A model generated the notes under the pieces. That model had not been told where the DNA came from and ran no database searches. It worked only from the letters and a program-made list of their open reading frames with translations. Below are positions 1 through 6,570 of a stretch of 12,085 nucleotides of DNA, in pieces. Positions within the stretch are counted from its first letter, which is position 1, and the number at the start of each line of letters is the position of its first letter. The stretch comes from Microcaldota archaeon (GTDB taxonomy: Archaea; Iainarchaeota; Iainarchaeia; Iainarchaeales; JAGVWC01). A program made the translations under genes and the position numbers. The stretch spans positions 1-12,085 of the forward strand of contig JAHJAQ010000106.1 of NCBI GenBank assembly GCA_018813975.1, given 5' to 3'.

Positions 1-13
1 CATAGCGTAACGC

Positions 14-56
14 CTCCTTTTGGCTGGCGCGCGAGCGCCGCGCGCCACTAAAGGAG
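14..56. other. GC-rich nested hairpin (candidate structured RNA)
   Basis: A strong imperfect palindrome in otherwise AT-rich DNA. The outer stem is CTCCTTT (14-20) with AAAGGAG (50-56); the inner stem is TGGCGCGC (25-32) with GCGCGCCA (40-47) around a 7-base loop. An alternative, mutually exclusive hairpin pairs GGCGC (26-30) with GCGCC (35-39) around GCGA, a GNRA tetraloop on the plus strand. No open frame covers it. GC-rich islands in AT-rich archaeal DNA are often structured RNAs, so an RNA or 3'-UTR element is plausible, but a palindromic repeat or protein-binding site is also possible. I recognise no RNA family. The left neighbour lies outside the window. Confidence 0.5.
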
Positions 57-73
57 AAACAAGTTTACAAAAC

Positions 74-132
74 AAAAAAAACAGATTGTTGAGCTTCATC
101 CAAGGACTAAAGCCCTTGGTTTTCGCTCAACA
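74..132 (-). terminator. Two-tier hairpin followed by T8, likely terminator of the radical SAM gene
   Basis: Lies 46 bases past the stop of the minus-strand radical SAM gene. The outer 8-bp stem pairs 87-94 with 125-132 (core GTTGAGC/GCTCAAC). The inner 6-bp stem pairs CCAAGG (100-105) with CCTTGG (114-119). Internal loops are 5 bases on each side and the apical loop is 8 bases. Read on the minus strand, the hairpin is followed after five bases by eight T (81-74), the layout of an intrinsic terminator; archaeal RNA polymerase also stops at T-runs alone. The two-tier stem is larger than a plain terminator needs, so a structured 3'-UTR element cannot be excluded. Confidence 0.5.
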
Positions 133-178
133 CGGGGATAAAAATCCAAAAATAAGCAGTATAATGAAACAAAAAAAA

Positions 179-1267
179 TCAGCGTTGTAGGAGCCATTTT
201 TTTGTTGCCGGCAGATAAAGGCTACAGTCCTTGCACGCAGATGGAAGGGAATGGGACAAAAAGCCTTCTCGGATTTGCAAAACCTTTTTTCCATAATAGA
301 TTTCGGAAAGGGATTTTTCATTGACATTTCCAACAACCAAATCATCAAACTCTGTGGTTTTAAACCGACTGGCGCATAATCGGACGCTTCCATCGAACAA
401 AACCATTAAGTCAAAAGTCCGTGTGCAAGGAACGTTTTTTACCATAGGAATTCGCCTGAGTTTCATTACTCCTTTCAAGTTTTCTTTCTTGATGGTGCCC
501 CCCCAATTATCATAGTTTACCAAAAATTCGATCCGAACCCTAGTGGAAAGATACGGTTGGATATATTTCTTAAAATCGGGCGATTCGAGGATGTCCTTGA
601 GCTGTTGTGACGGGCGAAAATTGATGGAAATTTTCACGGGCTCTTCTTTTTCATTATTGTACTTGAGTAACTGATAAATCCCTTCAATCAATTTAGGGTA
701 CACATCAACCCCGTACACTTCCTTGAAGCTCTTTTGGCTGCATCCTGCTGTGCTAATCGCGATTTCTTTGATGCCAGAGTCGACCAACTGCCGGTATAAA
801 TCCCCCTGTGTAAGCGATATTCCGTTGGTAAAAAAATAAACTTCCTTGATGCCCGGGCAATTGACGGCATACTGAATTTTGTTTATCAAGTCAGGGTCGA
901 GCAAGGGTTCTCCCGCGGTTGGGGTAAAGCTGATGGTGTTCCCCCCCATTTGGACAAATTCATCTGTCGCTTTTTTAAAAGTCGAGAACGGCATGGTACC
1001 TTTTTTATGTGTAACCGTTTTATATGCGCAAAAAATGCAGCGGGAATTGCAGATATTGGTGACTTCGAAAAAAAGGATTCCAGGCACCAGAACGGACTCA
1101 AATTTTTTATAGGCCTCTTTTTCACTGAAAAAAAACTGCGCCAGGTCTTGCTTGATCGAAGAGAGGGTCTGAAAATAATGATTGGCAAAATATTTTTGGT
1201 TTATCAGCGAAGAAGAACCAGCAGCTTTTGGCAAAGATTTTTTTCGTGTCTCTTGAGCCGTTTTCAT
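179..1267 (-). CDS. Radical SAM protein with SPASM-type C-terminal domain
   Basis: 362 residues. The CxxxCxxC cluster motif (C73, C77, C80, in CNSRCIFC) binds the [4Fe-4S] that cleaves S-adenosylmethionine. TAGEP (118-121 region) matches the GGEP motif of the family. Cysteines C281, C298, C345 and C348 near the C-terminus, with a GNV..SL.EI segment between them, fit a SPASM/twitch auxiliary cluster. SPASM enzymes modify peptides, proteins or small molecules, and the substrate cannot be read from sequence. The ATG at 1267 was chosen over an upstream in-frame TTG (1285) because the latter adds only six unsupported residues. The gene is transcribed away from the methyltransferase at 1440, with a 172-base gap between the two starts. 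Two 7-base G tracts (coding strand; 498-504 and 940-946) are unusual here. Family is near certain; function is unknown. Confidence 0.88.
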   Translation of the reverse strand: MKTAQETRKKSLPKAAGSSSLINQKYFANHYFQTLSSIKQDLAQFFFSEKEAYKKFESVLVPGILFFEVTNICNSRCIFCAYKTVTHKKGTMPFSTFKKATDEFVQMGGNTISFTPTAGEPLLDPDLINKIQYAVNCPGIKEVYFFTNGISLTQGDLYRQLVDSGIKEIAISTAGCSQKSFKEVYGVDVYPKLIEGIYQLLKYNNEKEEPVKISINFRPSQQLKDILESPDFKKYIQPYLSTRVRIEFLVNYDNWGGTIKKENLKGVMKLRRIPMVKNVPCTRTFDLMVLFDGSVRLCASRFKTTEFDDLVVGNVNEKSLSEIYYGKKVLQIREGFLSHSLPSACKDCSLYLPATKKWLLQR

Positions 1268-1439
1268 GAAAACAAGTAAATCCAAAAAAACATTAAAAAG
1301 GCATGTATTTAGCTACTATTCTCTGAATGGATTTTTTCGTGTGGGTGAACCGAAAACAATATTAAGCCATTTTAAGGCAAATTTTACTGGCAATTCGAGG
1401 GCCAAAAAAAAGTTTGATTGTTCAAAGCGGGGAAAACCT
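1268..1439. promoter_or_regulatory. Divergent promoter region, radical SAM gene and methyltransferase
   Basis: 172 bases between two divergently read genes. On the minus strand CTTTTTAATG (1300-1291) is centred about 29 bases before the ATG at 1267, a plausible archaeal TATA box giving a leaderless or nearly leaderless message. For the plus gene the match is weaker: A8 followed by GTTTGATT (1404-1419) sits near the -27 position, and GGGGA (1429-1433) lies six bases before the ATG at 1440. A small TTTGA/TCAAA stem-loop occupies 1413-1426. No other gene is seen here. Confidence 0.35.
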
Positions 1440-2114
1440 ATGAAAGATTCTGCCAAAATTGATCTTGAAGAGTCGGTTCATTATGATGAAATGGAAGCAG
1501 AATTTCACGAAAAAATGATTAATTCCCCGAATCCGCTTCGTCGATGGTTTCACAATTCCAAAAATCAGTTATTATTGAAAACGATTAAGTCTTTTTATTC
1601 AAAAAAAGGTCTCATTGTAGATTTAGGTTGTGGAACCGTAAACTGGAACACAGAAAAATTACCTGTTTTGGGAATCGACCAAAATGAAAAAATGCTTTTA
1701 AAGGCAAAGCAAGAAGAAAGACTACAGGACTTCCGTGTCTTGCCGATCCAACAAACCGGATTGCCAAGTAAAAGCACTGACCTTGTGGTAATTTCAGAGG
1801 TGCTGGAGCACATTTCAGATTATCCAAAAGCCATCCAAGAAATCCACCGCATCTTGAAAACCAACGGTATTTGCATTGCAACTGTTCCGTACGATACTTT
1901 TATCAGCTTTTGGAAACCGTTTTTTGCCTTGCAGTGTTTTTTGCGTGGGACCTTAAAGGGGGAAGAATATTTCAAGAAAGGAGCCGGTCATGTAAATCAT
2001 TTTTCTCCAAAAACCATTGCACGTGCATTTGAAGAAAATGGTTTTCGGGTCGAAAAGCAGTTTGACAATATCCGTTTCACTATTTTTACGGTTGTCCGAA
2101 AAGTGAGTGATTAA
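1440..2114 (+). CDS. Class I SAM-dependent methyltransferase (Methyltransf_11 type)
   Basis: 224 residues. Motif I VDLGCG (60-65) forms the glycine-rich SAM loop; GID (78-80) supplies the acidic residue for the ribose hydroxyls; the post-motif SEVLEHI (119-125) followed by a helix and IATVPY (146-151) completes the Rossmann-like fold of the UbiE/Methyltransf_11 group. HVNHFSP (184-190) resembles the H.xHFSP segment common in glycan- and lipid-linked members of the family. The target atom is unknown. An in-frame ATG at 1266 would add 58 lysine-rich residues, overlap the neighbouring start and leave no promoter space, so I start at 1440. The stop TAA directly abuts the next ATG, implying co-transcription and translational coupling with the membrane protein downstream. 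The context suggests a role in glycan precursor modification. Confidence 0.85.
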   Translation: MKDSAKIDLEESVHYDEMEAEFHEKMINSPNPLRRWFHNSKNQLLLKTIKSFYSKKGLIVDLGCGTVNWNTEKLPVLGIDQNEKMLLKAKQEERLQDFRVLPIQQTGLPSKSTDLVVISEVLEHISDYPKAIQEIHRILKTNGICIATVPYDTFISFWKPFFALQCFLRGTLKGEEYFKKGAGHVNHFSPKTIARAFEENGFRVEKQFDNIRFTIFTVVRKVSD

Positions 2115-3701
2115 ATGGAAAAACTCGCTTTTCTTTCAACGTTTTTTCTGGTTTGGGCTTCAGTCTCAATCCTGCTGGGTCTTTGGATTGGCTACTTTTT
2201 TTTGGTTTCCGTTCCAATTCTTTTGTTGGCACTGATTGCTGCTTGGTTTTTGATGCAAAAGGGAAAAGTATCCCTAAAAAGCCCTCGCTCGGTTTTTTTC
2301 TTTTTCTTGGCAAGTATTGTATTACTCGCTTTTCCCCTGCTATTTATTCATCCTTTTTTTCCAGCTAGCGCTGACGTGGTTCACGTTACCAATATCCGAA
2401 TTCTGGCGGACAACATTCCAGAAACATACGCGCCCTATTCCGACTTGCAGTTCACCTATCAAATCGGCTTTTCCTTGTTTTCAAAGATGATTTCTGACTT
2501 GTTGTTTTTTATTCCAGATTATCTGGTTGTTTGGGGATTGGGTATTCTCTTTTCCGGTCTTGTACTGCTGTTCCTTTTTTGGACCAGTCGCGAACTAACA
2601 GGGAGTGAAAAGGCTGCTTTGGTCTCTGTTGTTCTGGTGTTCGGCTCCAAGTTTGTTTTTACCAATTTTTATTTCGGGGTTTTTCCATTGCTGGCAAGCT
2701 TTGCATTCTTTTTTGCCACCTTGCTTTTTTTTGAAAAAAAATCGTTCCTGGCTTTGCTGTTTTTTCCGGTTACCCTAATTATTCACCCTTTTACAGGAGC
2801 CATTCTTGCAACGGTTCTGCTGCTACAGGTTTTAATGCAAAAATCCTGGCACTGGGGTCTTTTGCTGCTGGCATCAGTCTTGCTGGCGATTCCGGCTATT
2901 CTTCGAACCTATTTTACCATTACAAGCAATTTTGGAGGCCCGCTTTTGGGTTTTAATCCAGCTCTTTTTGTAGAAGGCCTAACAGCGTTATTTCCATGGA
3001 CTGGAATTATTCCTTTCTTGTTACTGATACTGGCTTTGTTGTTTGGAAGCCGAGATCCACGTGCCAACAAACTACTGGGTTTTACCGTCTTGTTCGCATT
3101 TTTAGCGGTTTTGTTTTTTTCGATTGAATTACAACATGCGGACAAGTTTTTTTGGATTTTTTCCATTTTTTCAATTCTGTATAGTGGAACCTTTTTTATG
3201 GGCGATTTTTGGAAATCCATTGAAAAACGTTTTTTTCAAAAGATTTCTTTTGGAAGGGTTTTAACATTGATTTTTTTGCTTTGCTTGGTTTCTTTTGTGC
3301 TTTCCTCGGAATTATCCCATGGTCGAAGCGGTTCCAAGCTTTCTGTTGAAGAAGGACAGTTTGCCGTTGCGTTCAAAACCTTTGACCCTGCCCTCAAAAA
3401 AACAGTTTTTTTATCGAACGGTTCTGGATGGATGGCTACTATTGCCAACAAGATTCCGCTTGATGTTCGCTCAGGACACTTTGTTCCGGATTCCCAACTG
3501 CAAGTCGTTGATGATACTGGCTGGAAAGACGTTTTGAACCGCGAGCAACTCCAGAAAAAGATTGAAAATGGTTGCAGGGAATGCATTCTAGAATCAAAAG
3601 CCGATTATTTGGTTGTTAATACAAACCAATTCAGCGCTCCAACCGGTTTCAAAAAAGTTTTTGAATATAAAAAAATTATAGTATATTCTGTTCGTGGGTG
3701 A
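2115..3701 (+). CDS. Polytopic membrane protein, probable GT-C-fold glycosyltransferase
   Basis: 528 residues. About ten to twelve hydrophobic segments fill residues 5-400 (for example 5-46, 59-78, 137-156, 165-206, 211-240, 248-263, 293-310, 320-336, 346-362, 381-399), followed by a soluble tail, 400-528. The loop after the third segment contains D87, H90 and a PETYAPYSDLQFTYQIGF stretch (102-119), the kind of acidic first outer loop, followed by a proline-rich motif, seen in GT-C enzymes that use polyprenyl-phosphate sugars. A GSGW motif and an NKIPLDVRSG segment in the tail recall large archaeal membrane proteins of this class, but I cannot assign a named family. The start abuts the preceding stop (TAAATG). 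The 3' end overlaps the ribosome site of the GT2 gene. A lipid-linked sugar transferase or polymer assembly role is inferred; a transporter-like role is less likely. Confidence 0.72.
   Translation: MEKLAFLSTFFLVWASVSILLGLWIGYFFLVSVPILLLALIAAWFLMQKGKVSLKSPRSVFFFFLASIVLLAFPLLFIHPFFPASADVVHVTNIRILADNIPETYAPYSDLQFTYQIGFSLFSKMISDLLFFIPDYLVVWGLGILFSGLVLLFLFWTSRELTGSEKAALVSVVLVFGSKFVFTNFYFGVFPLLASFAFFFATLLFFEKKSFLALLFFPVTLIIHPFTGAILATVLLLQVLMQKSWHWGLLLLASVLLAIPAILRTYFTITSNFGGPLLGFNPALFVEGLTALFPWTGIIPFLLLILALLFGSRDPRANKLLGFTVLFAFLAVLFFSIELQHADKFFWIFSIFSILYSGTFFMGDFWKSIEKRFFQKISFGRVLTLIFLLCLVSFVLSSELSHGRSGSKLSVEEGQFAVAFKTFDPALKKTVFLSNGSGWMATIANKIPLDVRSGHFVPDSQLQVVDDTGWKDVLNREQLQKKIENGCRECILESKADYLVVNTNQFSAPTGFKKVFEYKKIIVYSVRG
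3697..3701 (+). promoter_or_regulatory. Ribosome-binding site GGTGA deciding the GT2 start
   Basis: GGTGA, complementary to the archaeal 16S 3' end, covers the stop codon of the membrane protein and lies four bases before ATG 3706. It supports that ATG rather than the in-frame GTG at 3694, and implies coupled translation. An AT-rich, TATA-like stretch (3666-3687) just upstream might add an internal promoter, but this is weak. Confidence 0.55.
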
Positions 3702-3705
3702 AACA

Positions 3706-4407
3706 ATGAAATCGATTTCAATTGTCATTCCAGCTTATAACGAAGAGAAAAGGATTCAAAAAACCATGGAAGAGTATTATTCCTTTTTTTTGCAAAAAAA
3801 GATCCCTTTTGAATTGATTGTGGTTGCCAACAACTGCAGTGACAATACCGTTTCACGGGTTAAAAAATTTTCAAAAAAACATTCTAATTGCAAGCTTCTG
3901 AATATTCCTTATCGCGTGGGAAAGGGAGGTGCGGTCAAACAGGGCTTTCGGAAGGCGTGCAAGGACATTGTTGGTTTTACTGATGCTGACAACGCGACGC
4001 CACCAGAAGAGTTTTTCAAGGTATTACAGGGACTTTCAGAAGCAGATGTAGCGATTGGCTCTCGTGCCTTGTCAGATTCCACAATCAAGAACCAGCCATT
4101 CTATCGACGTTTTCTTGGAATTGGTTTTAACCGCCTGGTGAATCTGCTCTTTGGATTGAATCTTTTGGATACACAATGCGGTGCCAAAGTTTTTTCTGCA
4201 AGAGCCGCACCAGTAATGCAGTCAGTTCGTTCCAATTTTTTTGAATTTGACGTGGAATTATTGTGGCACGTCAAAAAAAAAGGGTTTAGTATCAAAGAAG
4301 TTGCAGTTGTTTGGACCGATTCTCCAGAAAGCAAGGTTAATTTTTGGAGCATTCCAAAGATGTTCATAGGGCTTCTAAAAATTCGCTTTTCCAAAACTAA
4401 AGAATGA
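3706..4407 (+). CDS. Family 2 glycosyltransferase, Alg5/Dpm1-like
   Basis: 233 residues, a single GT-A domain. It begins with SIVIPAYNEEKRI (5-17), the nucleotide-sugar entry strand; DADNATPPEEF (94-104) is the metal-binding DxD-like motif; GSR (118-120) and DTQCGAKVF (155-163) are hallmarks of the branch that makes dolichyl-phosphate glucose or mannose. Such enzymes transfer sugar from UDP- or GDP-sugar to a polyprenyl/dolichyl phosphate on the cytoplasmic face. There is no C-terminal membrane anchor, as in soluble or peripheral members. One oddity: the usual DDGS/DNAS acidic motif reads ANNCSDNT (41-48), so the first Asp is replaced. Last gene of the plus-strand run; it ends 15 bases from the stop of the convergent nucleotidyltransferase. 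It would supply lipid-linked donor for the membrane transferase encoded just upstream (inference). Confidence 0.88.
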   Translation: MKSISIVIPAYNEEKRIQKTMEEYYSFFLQKKIPFELIVVANNCSDNTVSRVKKFSKKHSNCKLLNIPYRVGKGGAVKQGFRKACKDIVGFTDADNATPPEEFFKVLQGLSEADVAIGSRALSDSTIKNQPFYRRFLGIGFNRLVNLLFGLNLLDTQCGAKVFSARAAPVMQSVRSNFFEFDVELLWHVKKKGFSIKEVAVVWTDSPESKVNFWSIPKMFIGLLKIRFSKTKE

Positions 4408-4431
4408 GCGAGAGCTCCTTGTTCAGTTTTT
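4406..4431 (+). terminator. Weak hairpin plus T5 after the GT2 gene
   Basis: GAGC-GAGA-GCTC (4406-4417) makes a 4-bp stem capped by a GNRA tetraloop, overlapping the stop codon, with T5 at 4427-4431. It lies between convergent genes. The stem is short, so termination may depend mostly on the T-run. Confidence 0.25.
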
Positions 4432-5172
4432 GAACCGCGTTTGAACCGCGTTCAAAACTTCAAGGCTTCCAATATCAAACCATTCGTCTTTTGGCTTGTC
4501 AAATACAAAACCATACACGGTTTTTTTTTTGTATAACCATTCCAGAAAAGTTCCGGGTTTGTCCGAACTGTTTCCTTCTGCCAAATAATTTTGAATGGAC
4601 CGAATGGTTTCACGCGTGTAAAAATAAATTCCGCAAGAAGCCAAAGTAGATAGTGGATTAGCGGGTTTTTCAACAAAACCAGTTACTTTGCTGTCAGAAT
4701 TCACGGTCACAATCCCCATTTTTTTGGCTTCTTCTTTGCTTTTAACATCAAAACAGCCGACACAATCCTTCCTTTTGGATTCAAAGTCTTGTTGCATTTC
4801 TTTTAAAGAAAAAGTAAACAGATTGTCTCCTGAAACCCAAATCACATCTGAATCTATTTTTTCTTTTTCAATGGAAAATTTAAAATCACCAATCGCTCCC
4901 AACCGGTTTTCATTTGAAGTGGTATGGTCATCCAAAAGCACAATGGGAATAGAAGTATTGGACTGGATTTTTTTTACCCAGTCCGAAAAATGCTTAAAAA
5001 AAATGTGGTTGGACACAATCACAACTTTTTCAATGCCCGGCAATTCCGCTATCTTTTCGAACACATGTTCTATCATGGGTTTTTGACCCACTTGTAAAAG
5101 CGCTTTTGGCGTGTTCAAAGTAACGGGATGCAAGCGCGTAGCATAACCCGCCACTGGAATAAACGCAATCAA
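4423..5172 (-). CDS. Sugar-phosphate nucleotidyltransferase (RmlA/GlmU-N type)
   Basis: 249 residues. Signature AGYATRLHPVTLNTPKALL (8-26) binds the NTP and phosphate; SGDN (114-117) holds the metal-binding Asp; EKP (168-170) and WFDIGS (231-236) complete the active site of NTP:sugar-1-phosphate transferases. They make NDP-sugars such as UDP-glucose or dTDP-glucose; the base and sugar cannot be fixed from sequence, although the adjacent ugd suggests UDP-glucose. It starts at TTG (5172), whose last two bases and following A form the TGA stop of ugd (TTGA overlap), so the two are translationally coupled. Two oddities: an A10 tract in the coding strand (4521-4530) encodes KKKT, and an 11-bp tandem duplication (4429-4450) ends the protein at QTRFKN rather than a longer helical tail. 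Confidence 0.88.
   Translation of the reverse strand: MIAFIPVAGYATRLHPVTLNTPKALLQVGQKPMIEHVFEKIAELPGIEKVVIVSNHIFFKHFSDWVKKIQSNTSIPIVLLDDHTTSNENRLGAIGDFKFSIEKEKIDSDVIWVSGDNLFTFSLKEMQQDFESKRKDCVGCFDVKSKEEAKKMGIVTVNSDSKVTGFVEKPANPLSTLASCGIYFYTRETIRSIQNYLAEGNSSDKPGTFLEWLYKKKTVYGFVFDKPKDEWFDIGSLEVLNAVQTRFKN
4429..4450. repeat. 11-bp perfect tandem duplication at the nucleotidyltransferase 3' end
   Basis: Two adjacent copies of TTTGAACCGCG (4429-4439, 4440-4450, plus strand) inside the last codons of the minus-strand gene. Eleven is not a multiple of three, so gain of one copy shifts the frame. With one copy removed, the minus-strand frame continues as NAVQKLNKELSLIL and stops at 4397-4399. Confidence 0.9.
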
Positions 5173-6476
5173 AGCGCATCCCGCCCAACACTGATATATT
5201 CAAAGCCCAGTTGTTTCATGCGATTCGGAACAAAAAGGTTCCGACCGTCAAAAATCAATGCTTTTTTAAGCACGGCATTGGCTTTTTCCCAATCCAATTC
5301 TTTAAATTGCTGCCACTCCGTTAGGATAAGAACCGCATCGGCCAGGTTCATTGCCTCAAACTCATCCGCACAAAACTGAACATTGGGCAAGGAATCGAAT
5401 TTTAAGCGGGCAGGATTCATGGCTACCGGATCAAACACTCGAACCAAAGCCCCTTCTTTTTGAAGCCAAGGCACTAGATCCAGACTAGGCGCGTGGCGCA
5501 AATCATCAGTATTAGGCTTGAATGCCAAACCCAAAACCGCAAGGGATTTTCCTTTCAAAGAACCCAAGCGTTTTTTTATTTTTTCAAAAAAATGTTTTCG
5601 CTGAAAAGCATTAATGCGTTGTACTTCTTCAAGCAAGCCAAAAGAATATCCTTTTTGTTTTGCAATGCGAATAAACGCGTCCACATCTTTTGGAAAACAA
5701 CTTCCCCCAAAACCAATGCCGGCACGCAAAAATTGTTTGCCAATACGCGAATCCAAGCCCATACCATAGGTAACTTCTTCCACATCTGCTCCAGTCAATT
5801 CACAGATATTGGCAATTGCATTTGCATACGAAATTTTAAGTGCCAGAAACGAATTTGAGGCGTGCTTAATGAGTTCAGCACTATTAATGTCCGTAAAAAT
5901 AATGGGGCTGTTTAGGGGCCCATATAATTCCTGCATTTTGGCTCGAGCAGACTCGCTATTTGTTCCAATAACCACGCGTTCAGGATGCAAAAAATCGTGG
6001 ATCGCGCTTCCCTCGCGCAAAAACTCGGGATTGCTTACAACCTCAAAACGCGTTTTGTTCCCGTTATGCGATGTTAGCAAGGCCTGTAATCGCCGACCGG
6101 TTTCCACTGGAACCGTGCTTTTTTCCACTACAATCTTTGGGTTTTGAGAATGTTGCGCAATTTTCCTGGCCACTCCTTCCACAAACGACAAGTCTGCCTC
6201 ACCGTTTTCCTTGGAAGGCGTTCCCACGGCAATAAAAATAACATCGTTTTCTCGAATACTGGCGGGAAGGTCAATTGAAAAAAACAAGCGCTTAGCGTTG
6301 ACATTTCGCTTGACGATTTCTTCCAAATCCGGTTCAAAAATAGGGATTGTTCCCGAATTCAGCGTCTGAATTTTTTCAGAATTATTGTCCACGCACGTAA
6401 CCCGGTTTCCGAGCTCGGCAAGGCAAGCACCCGTTACAAGACCGACATAACCGGTTCCAATAATAGCAATCTTCAT
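5169..6476 (-). CDS. ugd: UDP-glucose 6-dehydrogenase
   Basis: 435 residues, the normal length. It oxidises UDP-glucose twice with NAD to UDP-glucuronate in the cytoplasm. The N-terminal Rossmann domain has GTGYVG (7-12) and D30 for the NAD ribose; VGTP (84-87) and NPEFLREG (149-156) follow; ELIKHASN (201-208) carries the catalytic Lys and Asn of the central helix; GIGFGGSCFPKD (253-264) holds the catalytic thiol C260; the C-terminal UDP-binding domain runs from about 310, with LAFKPNTDDLRHAP (317-330). The same fold serves UDP-GlcNAc and UDP-ManNAc dehydrogenases, but the GGSCFPKD context is the usual one for UDP-glucose. It starts at ATG 6476, follows the membrane glycosyltransferase by 94 bases and overlaps the nucleotidyltransferase start. 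Product: uronic acid donor for glycan assembly (AglM in halophilic archaea plays this part). Confidence 0.93.
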   Translation of the reverse strand: MKIAIIGTGYVGLVTGACLAELGNRVTCVDNNSEKIQTLNSGTIPIFEPDLEEIVKRNVNAKRLFFSIDLPASIRENDVIFIAVGTPSKENGEADLSFVEGVARKIAQHSQNPKIVVEKSTVPVETGRRLQALLTSHNGNKTRFEVVSNPEFLREGSAIHDFLHPERVVIGTNSESARAKMQELYGPLNSPIIFTDINSAELIKHASNSFLALKISYANAIANICELTGADVEEVTYGMGLDSRIGKQFLRAGIGFGGSCFPKDVDAFIRIAKQKGYSFGLLEEVQRINAFQRKHFFEKIKKRLGSLKGKSLAVLGLAFKPNTDDLRHAPSLDLVPWLQKEGALVRVFDPVAMNPARLKFDSLPNVQFCADEFEAMNLADAVLILTEWQQFKELDWEKANAVLKKALIFDGRNLFVPNRMKQLGFEYISVGRDAL

Positions 6477-6570
6477 ATTGTTCTATTTTATTGCGAAACC
6501 CAGTTAAAAAACAGGATTGGTTCAAAATACGAAAAGTTATTCAAAAAACAAGCGATATACACTATTTAGG
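6477..6570 (-). promoter_or_regulatory. Gap between membrane GT and ugd with possible ugd promoter
   Basis: 94 bases. On the minus strand GTTTTTTAACTG (TTTTTAA at 6510-6504) is centred about 31 bases before the ugd ATG and could be a TATA box with a very short leader. A T6 tract (6548-6543) after the upstream stop could end the previous message. Both are weak; read-through from the upstream gene is equally possible. Confidence 0.3.

Noticed and set aside
1..178. tRNA, CRISPR repeat or transposon end in the left gene-free stretch
   Set aside because: The hairpins do not form a cloverleaf, there are no spaced direct repeats, and no transposase or matching inverted repeat is present in the window.
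1266..1439. 58-codon upstream extension of the methyltransferase starting at ATG 1266
   Set aside because: It would overlap the divergent radical SAM start, leave no promoter room, and adds a Lys/Phe-rich stretch with no domain features before a well-placed ATG at 1440.
3236..3586. 116-codon minus-strand open frame inside the GT-C-like gene
   Set aside because: Antisense to a long coding gene with well-defined membrane segments; no motif, no promoter, no ribosome site.
3694..3705. GTG at 3694 as start of the GT2 gene
   Set aside because: It adds four residues before a canonical N-terminus and would destroy the use of GGTGA (3697-3701) as the ribosome site for ATG 3706.
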